Of a stretch of DNA of 64,000 nucleotides, positions 10,982 to 22,301 are shown piece after piece. Each line of letters starts with the position of its first letter. Within the stretch, counting starts at the first letter, position 1. The notes beneath the pieces are model-generated. The model did not search any database, had not been told where the DNA came from, and worked only from the letters and a program-made list of their open reading frames with translations. Both the position numbers and the translations under genes were made by a program. Source of the stretch: Holtermannia corniformis (taxonomy: Eukaryota; Basidiomycota; Tremellomycetes; Holtermanniales); contig BCIJ01000025.1 in assembly GCA_001599935.1 (NCBI GenBank), positions 148,770 to 212,769 of the forward strand. Direction: 5' to 3'.

Positions 10982-12594
10982 CTACAACTTGCTCTCCTTC
11001 AACTTCGACAAGCGCAACGAGCGTCGAACCGCCTTGAGCGCTCTTGTCGCTGTGGCTTGGATTTTTCGTACAGTGGGAGCAGCTACCGGTGTGCCAGGTG
11101 CCATCTCAGCTGCCGTCATCTATTGGCATGGTTAGCTCCAGTAGCCAGCAACAAGGCAGACTTACCGGCTTGCAGAATGGGATCACGAGATAGCCCACGC
11201 GGAAGTCGAGCTTCTCGATGCGGGCGTTCAGAGCTCGCTTTTCTCGAGCCTTGAGGTCCGTGAAACTCACGATGTCGGCGAGATTCCGGCGCGTCAAAAA
11301 GAGGTGGAGAGAGAACTGCGTGGTCAAGACATGCTCGCAGTCTGGGTTGCTGCGGGTCCAGAGATTCGCTGAACCCTGCTTGGGGCGGCAGAAGAAGAGC
11401 TCGTGGAAGTGCACGGGTTCGTTGACCACCTCGGTCGCCAAAGCTCCACTTGACGCCACGTCCGGCCAAAGCGGCCAGTTCGTCTTGGTGAGCAGTTTAT
11501 CGACTACGTTGACGTGACTCAAGGCGAGATCTTTAATGTGAGCCGCGTGATCGTCGTCGTCGCTGGCGGTACATTTGACTTTATACTTGAGTGGGTTTCG
11601 GACTGACGGACCCAAGAGGCGAAAGAGTTGCAGAGGGGTGTAGTGGTGCGATGCGCTGTTCAGGCAGCCGTAATATCGGCGCAACCGGCTACAGAATCGA
11701 ATCAGCACAATGCTGGTCATGCACGTGTCCAATGCTCACCACAAGAGCTCGAACTCATCCTCTTCCCACAACGGCATTGTCCAGAAACACATTTCGTTTT
11801 CCGTCTGCTTTGACCAATAGTCAACGCGCTGCAATCTTGAAGTGGCGAAGACGGTGATTGCCGGAGGCTGGGGTGCGAGCGTGAGATTGTGCGGTGGAAC
11901 ACCGCCGCCCCGAGCCATGTGTGCGTTGGCGTCGATGAGGACGACCACTTTGCCTTTGTGGGTGGGAACTGCGTACTGAGTACCATTTCCGCCCTGGTGG
12001 AAGACGCCGTGTTCGTCGAAGACAAGGAATTGGCCGTCGAAGACGTTCCATGCCACAGTCTGTCGCTGGCCGAGACACTTTGCCAGCAAGTACCGCAAGC
12101 ACTCTGTCTTGCCTGAGGACGTTCGGCGCTTTAGCGTTCGAAGGGCAACGGTACTATCCGGACTCACCTATGCCCGGCTGTCCGTAAATGACGCTAGGCT
12201 CGACCTCGTCGGCGGGAGCGTCCAGCATTGCTTTGATCCGATCCCAGGCCGTGCTGTAGCATTTGCGGATCAGAAAGGGCCTTTTGCGTGGCCCTGCGGT
12301 TGGATCGCTGAACGTGTACTCTTTCCCGGGTTCAAGATTGCTGCCGAGAATGGGTTCCTCAAGCGTGAGTCGCTCCTTTCCGTGCGCGTCAAACTCGAGA
12401 TGAAACGGGACATCGACGTTCTCGGGATGGCCCCAGAATCGCCTGCGGAACTCGATTGCCCAGTTATTGGTTACGACATCGTCATCCTCGACGACAGGGA
12501 TTAACGGGAAGGCCTCTGTGCCACCCAGAGGAACGTTGGTCGACGTCCGCCACGATGCCTGTTGCAGATCGTGAGTGGCCATGAGATTGGCCAT
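10982..12594 (-). CDS. Crinkler/RHS-type P-loop NTPase
   Basis: Four exons (12594-12168, 12112-11740, 11688-11166, 11119-10982) join in frame to 486 residues. A Walker A loop, GQPGIGKT, is created across the first intron and is followed by ECLRYLLAKCL. A Walker B-like strand KVVVLIDAN comes later, then an FATSRLQRVDYWSKQ segment and WEEDEFELL. This order (GQPGIGK-T/S, short helix, hydrophobic-D strand, 'VQATSP...W.KQ'-like segment, acidic-Leu) matches the ATPase module of fungal Crinkler/retrotransposon-hot-spot-like proteins. The last exon adds a basic tail (TVRKIQATATRALKAVRRS, then LRLSKLKESKL). No signal peptide is visible. Two in-frame ATGs (12594 and 12582) lie in a tandem repeat, so the start is uncertain. 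Function is unknown; the family is linked to effectors and to inter-element conflict. Confidence 0.7.
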
Positions 12595-13112
12595 GAGATT
12601 GCCACGGCCGTGACGACGGCCCGCGCTGACCGTGAGTTGCGCAGAGTACGACTTGAGGGCTGTACTTGAGATGGCTGTACTTGAGATGGTGCAAGATGGC
12701 AGCTGAGGGCGTGGCAGCCGGCGTGTCGGCGTTTGGATGCGGACAACCCCCCGAACAGAGCGCTGCAGTGAGTGAGCAAGAGCACACTATGGAGGAAGAT
12801 GTTCAGACGACCAAGCAGTATGGAGTACCACGACAGCCGGTTCCGAGTCCCAAGCGGCCTCCAACACGGCGACAACGGTGTATGCCCTCGCAACGCAGTT
12901 CGCGTCCGTGCCCGGCAAGAGACGGCATCTACCCTGATGATAGCGCCTGCCTCCTTGTCGATATCCGATGCATAATGTCAACTGCTTTCGTTGCTTGCGA
13001 TTGACGATTTTCCTATTCGCCCGCTGCAAGTCAACAAGTCAAGTGGAGGTCTTTTCGGTGCACAGACAACCAGCGACCATCACTAGACACTAGACGATCA
13101 CAACCGGCGACA
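12595..13112. promoter_or_regulatory. Divergent upstream region of NTPase (-) and heme lyase (+), with tandem repeats
   Basis: 518 bp between start codons. Two short tandem duplications lie on the NTPase side: TGAGATTGGCCA-type units at about 12580-12600 overlapping its start codon, and two copies of GGCTGTACTTGAGAT at about 12658-12690. No further gene was recognised. Confidence 0.4.
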
Positions 13113-14044
13113 ATGTGGCCATTCTCATCTTGGTCGACAGCTTCATCGTTTCAGCAGCAGCCGCCAGCGCAGGCTCTAGCGGGAGCGGCTTCGGCGGGTT
13201 CGGGATCGGCAGCGGAAGACAAATGTCCCGTTGATCACGAAACCCGTCAATCCTGGCTTGCTCAGCAGACGGCTTCGAAAGACCCTCACCCTCTACACGC
13301 GCCGTCATCGGCCGCAACCTCATCATCCACTCGGGCACCGATCAATCCAGCTCAAAGGCTACCGACTGACCGCGTCATCTCCTCTATCCCTCGTGCATCC
13401 TCCTCATCCTCGCCATACCCCAACGATCCAAACCCATCTGCACCGGCACCCAGTGATCCCAAGCAAGAGAATTGGGTGTATCCCTCACAAGCTCAGTTCT
13501 ACAATGCAATGCTGCGAAAGGACCATAACCCACGAGCGGAGGATATGGAGACGATTGTGCCGATCCACAATGCGGTGAATGAACGAGCGTGGACCGAGGT
13601 GCTGAAGTGGGAGAAAGGGCTGGGAGGCGAGGCGTGTGGAGGGGTGCAGCTGCTGAGCTTTGTCGGCAAGCCGAAGGAACGGACAATCAAGGCGTGGTGG
13701 AATGTCATGCTGGGGTAAGTTCGACTCTGTGCCCTATTCAGCCGGGCGATGGAGTAGCCCAATACGACTTGGAATCGGCCGCCTTGCCCGCCATCGCTCA
13801 GCTGATTTTTGTGTCGTAGTGTCGAGCTCACTGACACCCTGGCAGCTATCAAGCCCCATTCGACCGACACGACTGGCTCGTGACCCGATGCGGCACTAAA
13901 GTGCGATACATTATCGATTTCTACACTGGCAAAGCAGGAGACAGCGGCAAGACCAACATTGCGTTCTATCTCGACGCACGGCCGGCGGTGGACAGCTGGG
14001 ACGGAGTCAAGACCCGGTTGCTCGGCTGGTGGAACGGTGTATAA
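13113..14044 (+). CDS. CYC3: Cytochrome c heme lyase (holocytochrome c synthase)
   Basis: This mitochondrial intermembrane-space enzyme attaches heme to the CXXCH motif of apocytochrome c. Two exons (13113-13714, 13846-14044) give 266 residues. The heme-regulatory CPV motif is present near the N-terminus (DKCPVDH), followed by a Pro/Ser-rich linker. The conserved core is clear: NWVYPSQAQFYNAMLRKDH, IVPIHNAVNERAWTEVLKWE, LLSFVGKPKERTIKAWW, PFDRHDWLVTRCGTKVRYII, DFYTG and FYLDARPAVDSWDGVKTR. Residues DRHDW and RCG match the family. The intron at 13715-13845 is 131 bp, long for this window. The stop is at 14042-14044. Confidence 0.95.
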
Positions 14045-14506
14045 TGATCCGGATGGATTTCGCATGCAACTTTTGACGACTTGTCATTACAGGCGCTGCG
14101 CATGGTGCCCATAGCTGACGCTGCCTTCTCCGTTTTTTTGACGGAACACATGCCATGGATCAAACCGGTCGTCAGGCAGCTGCCGCAGCTCTTTGTCCCG
14201 AATGAGAAAGTTATACGACATCGTCTGCTTCGCACTGGAGCTGCAGCCCTTCCTAGCGCTCTCAAGCACGCGAAAGCACAGTCAGTTCAGCCTCAGCGCT
14301 CTTCACCAACAGGAGCTCCTAGCATTTGGCTAGTAATTTTGCTACCGCAGCTAGCAATTCGCTAACAACCCGCTTAACGCGACGCGTCCATGATTTCTAT
14401 TTGTCTCGCTCATTGTTCTTGCTTGACGACCGACAGCGCAAGGACAATGGCTCACTGAGTACATTCCCACACTCAAGAGGTCGTATAGCAGAAGCCATAC
14501 TACGCG
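14045..14506. other. Intergenic, no gene seen
   Basis: 462 bp between heme lyase and Cdc45, both on the plus strand. A short imperfect repeat of CTAGCA/GCTAGC words lies at about 14320-14365. No coding frame is supported. Confidence 0.4.
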
Positions 14507-17020
14507 ATGCCGCTCCTACTCCCACCTTCACCCGACCTCCGCTCGTCCGACCTCACCTACACCGACGCCTACACCTCGATCCTCCGTCGTGTCCGCCGCT
14601 CCCCGAGCTCGTCAGCAGGCGGCATCGTCGTTTTCGTAGGCACCGATCTTGATGGCCTGCTCGCGTCCAAGATCCTTGCGTGTTTGTTCAGGCAAGATGA
14701 CGTGCCGTATCGGTTGATCCCTGTGGGAGGGTATGAGGAGCTCGAGCGACGCAAGGCTGAAGTCACCGAGAGCGGCGAGGTGAGTGACTCTGCGATCACT
14801 AGAGTGGTGTGGCTCACATAGACAGCTACATACCTTGATCCTCATTTCGCTCGGCTCGCTCCTACCCCTGTCTACCTACTTCCCCGTCCCGCCGACCTGC
14901 CATTTACACATCATCGACTCGCACCGGCCGTGGAATCTACAGAACCTATTCGGCGTAGACTTTGACTATTCTGAGGGCACGCTCCCAAACTCTGAAGACG
15001 TGCCCGAGGGCCCGGGCAAGATCTGGGTGTGGGGTGATGGAGACGAGGCGGCACTAGGCAACGTCCGAAAGAGCTGGGAGGCGTTGGAGGTGGGTATCGG
15101 CTGACCACCTGCGAAGTTGCTTATATGTGTAGTATGAACCCGAGTCCGACTCTGATGACGATTCTGAGGATGAGAGCGACAGCGAGGAGGAAGAGGCTGA
15201 AGAGGACGAGGAGGATGAAGATGAAGAAGAGCTGGATGAGGACGGTAACCCCATCATGGATGAGCAAGGCAAACGGCGGCGGTCTGGTTCACCGGCCGCA
15301 AACGGCGATGGCAAAGCTAGCCCAAAGAAGAAGAAGCGGCGGAAGGAGGGTAAAGAGGGCACAGTCGATCAGGTCGGTGCATAGCGGGCTGTGACGAGTC
15401 AGGAAGCTGACAACGTACAGCCGAAGCGGATGCCAAAAGCTGTGAGACAGGCGCACTATACCCGGCTGCAGAAATACTACGAGGCCGGGACGCACTATGG
15501 GATGAGTTCGGCTCAGATCATCTATCTGCTTGCGGCGGTACTCGAACGAGCAGACAACGACCTGCTTTGGTGGGTGCTGCTTCTGTGTCCGTGCACCAGG
15601 TTGACATTGCACAGGCTCGCAATTCTATCGCTCACGCACCAATACATCTCTGCCAAGATTGACCGTGACAAGTACGAGCTCCATCATTCACTCTACCTCG
15701 ACGAGGTTGCACGCCTCAACCCGCCTCGGCTAGAGAATGAAGGCTCTGGGATGAGCCGAATCCCGAACCCGGATGATCGCAGTATAGCGAAGAGCGAAGA
15801 GTTGCGGTTTATGCTGTTCCGGCACTGGAACTTGTACGATGCCATGCTGCATAGCGGCTACGTCGCGGGTCGGATGGGGATCTGGAAGGAGAAGGGTAGG
15901 AAGCGGTTACAGGGTCTGTTAGCCAAGATGGGGTGAGTGAAGAATGAGACGACGCGGTGGTTGCTGACACTGCATAGCTTTTCCCTGCAGCAATGCCAAC
16001 AAGCGTACGCGCACATGGACATGGACCTCAAACGTCATCTGCGCGCAAAGCTCGAAGCCATCGCACCCGAATACGGTCTGATCGAACTCGCCTATCCATC
16101 CTTTACGCGCGCGTACGGGTTCCGACTCTCGACACTCAGCGCCGCCGACGCCGTCGAGGGCATTACGGCGCTCATGGAAGCCGCTACGGGTGTCCGGATC
16201 GAAGTCGAAGTCGAGGGTGGTCGAGGTGGCGGCGAGTGGTTTGGCGGCAGTCGACAGTGGGATCTGGCGGATCTTGGGGGCGTGGTGGGAGATCGGACGG
16301 GTCCGAGACGGAATCAAGACGCCGAGGGTGAGACTGAGGGTGAGGGAGTCGAAGAGAGTAAAGAGCAAGTGTGGAACGTGACGAATTTCTGGGTCGCGTA
16401 CGATGCCCTCGGCGAAGAGTGAGTTACTGACTGTCACTGGTAGATGTCAGCAAGCTGACGAAGCACTAGGGTCAGCCTCCTCCGCCGCTCGCTACCTCTC
16501 GCCAAAGCGCTGCACAGCGCAATCATCCGCCAAGGCTCAGCGCTGCTCGATAAATCGCACATCCGAACGCTGCGCTCCTTTCGGTTCGCGGCGATGCGCG
16601 AAGGGCCTGATCTCCGGCTGTTCGCGCACCCTAGCACGCTCTCGCGCCTCGCGCTCTGGCTGGTGGATTCGACGCGGGAGCGGTGGCATGCCGCTCTGGA
16701 GCGTGGGAAGGGTGGAGGGGAAAAGGGCAAGGCTTTGCCGTTTGTCGTGGCATGTCTGAACGAGGAGAAGGGCACGTACCTTGTCGTGGGCGTGACGGGC
16801 GCGCCGGAATATGGCGACGTACGCAAAAAGTGAGTCGCGTGTGATCGGAGGACGGCCAGGCTGATGCGGTGGGCCTAGTCGGTTCGGGCTAGCGTTCCAA
16901 TCTGCTGCTGAAGAATCCGGTGCGGGCGCCAAGCACGACATGTTCGACACGAGCGTCGTCGAAGTCAAACAGGAAGATCTCCAGGGGTTCATCGAGCACC
17001 TCCATCTGCGCTCATCGTGA
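14507..17020 (+). CDS. CDC45: DNA replication initiation factor Cdc45
   Basis: Cdc45 is part of the CMG replicative helicase with MCM2-7 and GINS. ATG 14507 begins MPLLLPPSPD. The DHH-phosphoesterase-like N-terminal fold follows: GGIVVFVGTDLDGLLASKIL, then LHIIDSHRPWNLQNLFG. A strongly acidic insert (15130-15240) is followed by KKKKRRKEGKEG, as usual in Cdc45. The core then has RLQKYYEAGTHYGMSSAQI, LERADNDLLW, LTHQYISAKIDRDKY, ELRFMLFRHWNLYDAMLHSGYVAG, LARLAKMG/FSLQQCQQAY, and YPSFTRAYGFRLSTLSAADAVEG. The C-terminus has NFWVAYDAL, LLRRSLPLAKALHSAIIRQG, RSFRFAAMREGPDL and DTSVVEVKQEDLQGFIEHLH. At least seven exons are separated by short introns. The stop is at 17018-17020. Confidence 0.95.
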
Positions 17021-17132
17021 TGTATCAGCATCGCCAAGATCCGTGCATGTCGCGTCATGTCATACAAAGCCCATCTAGCCCGCCAGTGATCTAGCGCTCA
17101 TCAAACGGGTTCCTGCCGTCATCAGTTCTACC

Positions 17133-18550
17133 CTAGTGCAGTGGAGCCAAGGCCACAAACCTCGTATACTCTAGTTCATCCTCGCTTTCATCCCCCAACT
17201 CGCCATGCTTGGTCTTGCTGCCCGGTGGCGTCGCCGGGATCTTTGTATGAGCGCTCGGCTGCCTCGGCTCGAGCGGAGCCTGCGGCGATGTCGAGAGCAG
17301 ATCGACGCGCTTTTTCGGCAACAGGCCCAGTTTGGCGATATCAATCTTGTTTGAGGTCGTTGTGGCCTTTTCGGGCGATCGCGAAGTCTCCCGTGGCGGT
17401 GGGGAACGCGAGGGTGAGTGTGTGAAATCGATCGTTTTGGGCAGGGGCGCCGTGTCGTCTTCTGCCCGCGGGTGAGCGGTAGTAAGGGGATCGGGCATTA
17501 ACGTACCAAACGTATCGGACGGTTGCCAGCGTTTGCTCGCTACTTTGGTTTGCGCCTGAGTCTGAGGCTGAGGCTGGATTGGCGTGGACGTAGCGTACGA
17601 GTCGCTCGTGGCGCTACTCGAGACCGAGTCGGTGCGCTGTGAGAGCGAGCTGTGCAGCGTTGTCAGCTCTGGTATCACCGCCAAGTGCAAGTGGCATACC
17701 GCGATTGTCCCCAAAGACCGCCGGCTGGCTGCTGCTGCTGCTGGCGCTGTTGCTGTGGTAGACCCCATGTCGAGTCGACTGGCGTTGGTCCCGCCTGCGC
17801 CCCGGCTGCTTGGTATTCAGAGTACTTTTGCTTGGCTTTGGAGAACAGCGAGTCGAATGTACGTTTACCCGCTGTCATAGACCCGTACGATCAGCATGTT
17901 CTCAAGGACAACGGCACGAGCGGACCTTCAGCGAATTGGCCGAGTTTCTCCTCGACCATGAGCATGCCAGGAGGGAGGTCGCTGTTGCCACCTTGCTGCG
18001 GCTGATGCTGCTGCTGGTTGGAGTACTGCTGCGGCTGCTGCTGGCCGCGGTTCGACACGCGCGGCTGATATGGGAGTTGCTGGTCGCCATAGCCATACTG
18101 CGGCGGTTGCTGTGGCTGCGCACGACCCCTCGAGCCACCATGCAGCCTGGCCGCGCGCTCATCGTCCTCAAGCTGCAACTTGCGCGCAAACTCGGCATCC
18201 AAGTCAAGCTGACTCTATCATCATTTCATCAGTTGTGTCCATTCTCGTTTGGCACCGCGACGCACATCTTGTTCCCGGACTCGAGCGTTGCCTAGTTCAT
18301 CCGGCTTGAAGTCGGGATCCGTCATGCCGAGCAAGGTTTCAATTGCTCTATCGACGCTACCGCTCGAAGTCTCGAGTACGAGCTCGATGACCGAGACTTC
18401 GATCGTTGGGAACATTGCGACGAGTTCGAGCACCTTTGGGTCGGTGGGTGCTGGTGCTAGCGCCGGCGTTGCAGCCGGTGCCGGTGTCGGTGCAGCGACG
18501 GGTGGTTCTCCCGTCGCCTGAGATGATGCTATCCTTGGTGATGTGCTCAT
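17133..18550 (-). CDS. CUE-domain ubiquitin-binding protein (Cue5-like)
   Basis: ATG 18550 begins MSTSPRIASSQ, with a Pro/Ala-rich leader. A CUE domain spans about residues 39-78: LELVAMFPTIEVSVIELVLETS then DRAIETLLGMTDP. It has the MFP motif and the dileucine that contact ubiquitin. Next come LDAEFARKLQLEDDERAAR, a Gln-rich stretch, GKRTFDSLFSKAKQKYSEYQ and a long Ser/Thr/Pro-rich tail to the stop at 17133. CUE proteins of this layout act as ubiquitin-autophagy or endosomal adaptors in yeasts; the exact role here is inferred. No AIM/LIM motif was established. Exons are separated by several short introns. The gene converges with Cdc45 and is divergent from KIN17. Confidence 0.8.
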
Positions 18551-18773
18551 GATGGTGTATAGACAGTGGTTGTTGCAGTGAATACACGATACAGGAATGC
18601 TATGGGATGCGGTGCTGATACAAGACGGTCGCAGGGAAATGACGTACACTCATCCACGGATCATATTTAATTGCGTGTCATGATCCACGGTGCAGAACGC
18701 TTAACACAATCGCCACCCACAAGCGCATTCAGCTATCCTCTCACTTTATCCATAGCAACATCACCATCCAGCA
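18551..18773. promoter_or_regulatory. Compact bidirectional promoter, CUE-domain gene and KIN17
   Basis: Only 223 bp separate the divergent start codons at 18550 (-) and 18774 (+), so both promoters and 5' UTRs must share this stretch. A CACTTTATCC pyrimidine-rich block precedes the KIN17 ATG. Confidence 0.5.
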
Positions 18774-19964
18774 TGGGCAAAGCAGCAGCGGGCACACCAA
18801 AGGCGATCGCCAACGCCATCAAGGCAAAGGGTATGTCATTGCCCGGCACGCCGAGCTGACGGTGAAAGGCAGCTGACATGAATAGGGCTCGGGCGGTTGA
18901 GGTGGTACTGCCAGATCTGTGAAAAGCAATGTCGCGACGAGAATGGCTTCCAGGTCAGTGAGCGGCTGTGCAAGCTCGTGTCGATATCTGACTGTCGTAT
19001 ACAGATGCACACGTCCTCCGAGGCGTGGGTACTTTCGTGAATCATGCAGGCGTGAGCTAACGCAGATAGGCACCATCGTCAAATGATGCTGGCAGGCCAG
19101 AACGCCGGTCGCAAGATTGATGATTTCTCTCGTCGGTTCCAGCAAGAATACGTCCAGCTGCTCTCGTGCCGGTAAGTCGCGTCTCGGATCACCGCACCGC
19201 TGCGCGAACTGACGCCCACGGCGTCCAGGTTCAACACGCAGCGCGTGCGCGCCAACCAAGTGTACCAAGAATACATTCAAGATAAACACCACCTGCACAT
19301 GAACGCCACGCGCTGGGTCACCCTGACGGAATTTATCAAGCACCTCGGGCGCGAAGGCATCGTGCGAGCCGACGAGACTGAGCAAGGCTGGTTCATCTCG
19401 TGGGTCGACAACTCGCCGAAAGCGCTGGCCAGGCAGGCAGAGTTCAACAAGCGTGAAAAGGGCAGTATGGACGACGAGGCGAGGATGCGCAAGCATCTGA
19501 ATGAGCAGATTGAGCGTGCCAAGAGGCAGGCTGAGGAGGAGAGAAAGAGGACGGGAGAGACAGAGGTCGAGGCGGGCCTCAAGCGCGATCCAGAGATGGG
19601 CAAGATCAAGTTGGATCTTGGGTTCGGTCAGCCGAAACCCGGGCCGGGAACAGAGCCCGAGCCGACTGCATCGTCTTTGACCCCGCCAGACGAGACAAAG
19701 CCTGCCCCAACTACCACCGGCATCTCTCTCAGTGCTCTCCCCTCCGCACCCAAAGTCTCCATCGCCAACCCGCTCAAACGCCCCGCAACCACAAACGTCT
19801 TCAAGCAAGCCAAAGCAGCCAAGACGAGCTCAGACACCAAACCAGCCGCGGCGCCCAAACAAATCTCGGCCGCCGAACGACTCATGATGGAGGAACAGAG
19901 TCGGAAACTGCACCGCGCGCCGCAAACCCAGGGTTACGGCGGGTTTGGTCCGCGCAGGGGTTGA
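18774..19964 (+). CDS. DNA/RNA-binding protein KIN17
   Basis: KIN17 is a conserved nuclear protein tied to DNA replication/repair and pre-mRNA processing. ATG 18774 begins MGKAAAGTPKAIANAIKAKG, the usual start. The C2H2-like zinc finger has ligands C28, C31, H44 and H50 (WYCQIC...MHTSSEAHHRQM), the standard spacing. The winged-helix domain follows: FSRRFQQEYVQLLSCRFNTQR, VYQEYIQDKHHLHMNATRW, LTEFIKHLGREGIVRADETEQGWFISW then DNSPKALARQ. A charged coiled-coil region and Pro/Ser-rich tail end in GYGGFGPRRG. It is shorter than animal KIN17 and lacks an evident C-terminal SH3/KOW tandem, as in fungal orthologues. Four short introns lie in the 5' third; the long last exon is intronless. Confidence 0.93.
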
Positions 19965-20073
19965 GCTAGACGTCCAAGCTGTATATCGCATCAGAATGCA
20001 TGTTGTCACCTTTAGCTGTCGTAAACATAACAAATTCAACAAGAGATCGTGATGTACAATGCGCGAGAGGGCC

Positions 20074-22301
20074 TCAGCGGATCCTCATCGGCCCTTGTGG
20101 CACCGAATAGGTAAACAGCTCGCGCTCGAGCTCGACCATTCTCTCTCTGTCCTGTTCGGCCTGTTTGGCTCGAACACAGATCGAGCAGTGGCACACGCGC
20201 AGCCTTTTGCAAGCAGTGTACCATGTTGCGCGGATGATACTGTCGGCTGTCGGGCCGAGCTTGACGCCGGGGGCGGGGATGCGAGGTACTAGATGAGTGA
20301 TAGGGAGTCGTCCGGACTGTTTGGTCGGTGACGCGCTCGTGGAATGACCCGGATCGAGGTCGGGTGAAGTCATGGTCGAGGCGAGAGAGCGCTCACTCGC
20401 GCTGCCGACGGGTGGGCTGGTGTGCATCGACTCCATCGAGTCGTGGCTGGCCTTGCGGCGCTTGGCATCTGGCTCGGGTGCCGTCGTGCTCGTCACGTCT
20501 TTTTCAGCTGGCGATCGCTTGAGTGACGTCGAGGCTTCGCCAACTAGTCGGGGGTCGATCTGACCCACATCCATCGACACGGACGAAGATGCGTCTAGGA
20601 ACTCGACATCGTCAAGCGAAGCCTGTGTTTTCGGGTCAAACCACGAGTCGCTATCGCGCAAGACGGCCATAAGCTGCTCGACCGTGACTTGATTGGCAGA
20701 GGAGATGCGGGCATCGTGCGTCATGGGCATAGCCTCGAGTCGGTCGACAAGTTGATCAAAAGCGGGAGTGATGAGCTCGCAAAGGCGTGTGTGCATGGTG
20801 TAGTCGAGCTGGGACACGAGGCGTGGCGGAGGCAAGAAGGCGGCCGTGGGTGCGACAATGTCACAGCTGATGACCAGATCGTCCAATTCGGGATACTCGG
20901 CTCCGTCCGAACCAAGCGGGTCGACGACCTGGTAATCGTCTGGCGCGGTGTAGGGCGTCTTGGGGTGCCGCCAGCCCGGATGGCTCGCACGCGCGGCATC
21001 GCACTCGTCTGCCGGGGAGACCCAGTAGCCCTGCATCAAGCGCTGGTTGATAAAGTGGATGACGCAGGCGTCGAGCAGCTTGTCCTCGTACTGCGGTGAA
21101 TTAGCCTTGGACAGCGTCGCACACACGCACATACCTTGGGTATGATGCGCACCTCTTCCAGCTGCTCATCAAACAGCGCGCCCCCCATCTCGTCCAGAAT
21201 GCCCTCATCTTCAAGATCTTCTTTCTCCAGCTGCCACTCGTAGTACAGATCCCCCATCTCGCTGTCGGTCGGATCATCCTCCCAGTCGTACTCGTCTCGA
21301 TCCATGAACTCGGCTTCGAGCTCCTTGCGCTGGCGCCGCTCCCACTTGTCCTCGCGTTGACCGTTTTCCATGAAGCGAGACATGGCCGTGACTTCGGCCT
21401 TGCGTAGCAAGGTAGCCGTCGCCGCCAAGCGATCGTACTCGACGCGAGTGCTCAGCCAAGTCGCTGCCACAATACGGTGTGCACGATCGACGGCCGACTC
21501 GGTGGTACGGATCGTTCGCCCCTCTGCATTGAGCGCAACCCAGTGAGTGTCTCTGAACAGAGTCGGATCGCCACCGACAAGCGCCAACATGGCGCGCGAG
21601 CAATCAGATTGCTGGCAAGCTCGACAAAGGTATGCTGTCGGACAGTGCAATTCCGAGTCGTTGTGCGTTTTGACTTCGTCGAGCCCAGCACGCCAGTCTC
21701 TGCGGTCTGCCACGAGGCATTTGGCACAGTGACCAGCCACGGTTTCGGTCGAGCAGTGGTTGTAACAGAGCCCCGCGCGCCCAAACGCCGTATAAGAGGC
21801 CGAGCGCAGGTCTACTTGGCGAGGAAAGCCGTTGACGACGCAGACTAGGCAAACGACGCGAGTCGTAGCCAGAGCGACGCAAAACTTGCTTATCGTGTCC
21901 ACGGCACTCCTCGAAGAGTTGGAATGCTGAACGATCGGCGGGGGGTGAAGGGCTCCTCCGAGGATGTGGCAGTACGAAGACCAAAAGTCGTGCGAGTCGA
22001 CTGCCACCGTCAGGTTCAGTCGCGCATTGCTTACAGTCACTAACCAGCATCGCGCCATGAGCGGCAGAGGCGTCGCAATCGCGCGAGGGCGATGCGCTTG
22101 CTGAGCGCAACAAGTACATGATTGGTGTTGTCGGCAAGATTGAGCACGCGCCAATTGGTCGAGCGAGCTTGAGACGGCAAGTCGATGTCGATGGCGTGGG
22201 TCAGGATGCGTCTGCGCGAGTATTAGCGCATCCTTCGGAGTAGGCTTATGGACTCGGATCGATATCAGACGCAAGTACCAAACTGCTAGTTGATTTGGCA
22301 A
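20074..22301 (-). CDS. Unrecognised protein with Cys/His-rich centre and acidic region
   Basis: Two long exons are spliced near 21125 (…RIIPK joined to YEDKLLDACVIHFINQRLMQGYW). The upstream part has a segment RILTHAIDIDLPSQARSTNW and NLADNTNHVLVALSKRIA, loosely F-box-like but not claimed as such. It then has CYNHCSTETVAGHCAKC and CPTAYLCRACQQSDC, likely zinc ligands. An acidic stretch (DEYDWEDDPTDSEMGDLYYEW) follows, then a region with a possible nuclear signal (PDAKRRKAS). The last part is basic: ATWYTACKRLRVCHCSIC, ending PQGPMRIR. The 5' exon could not be placed; the true start may lie upstream of 22210. It converges with KIN17, 108 bp apart. Coding status is solid; function is unknown. 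Confidence 0.6.

Noticed and set aside
18819..19808. A 329-codon minus-strand open frame
   Set aside because: It is antisense to KIN17, whose zinc-finger and winged-helix signatures are on the plus strand and correctly spliced.
20074..22301. Naming the Cys-containing protein an F-box protein
   Set aside because: The only F-box-like hint is a short Leu/Ile-rich segment next to an unresolved 5' exon; the signature LP..(I/L) start could not be joined in frame.
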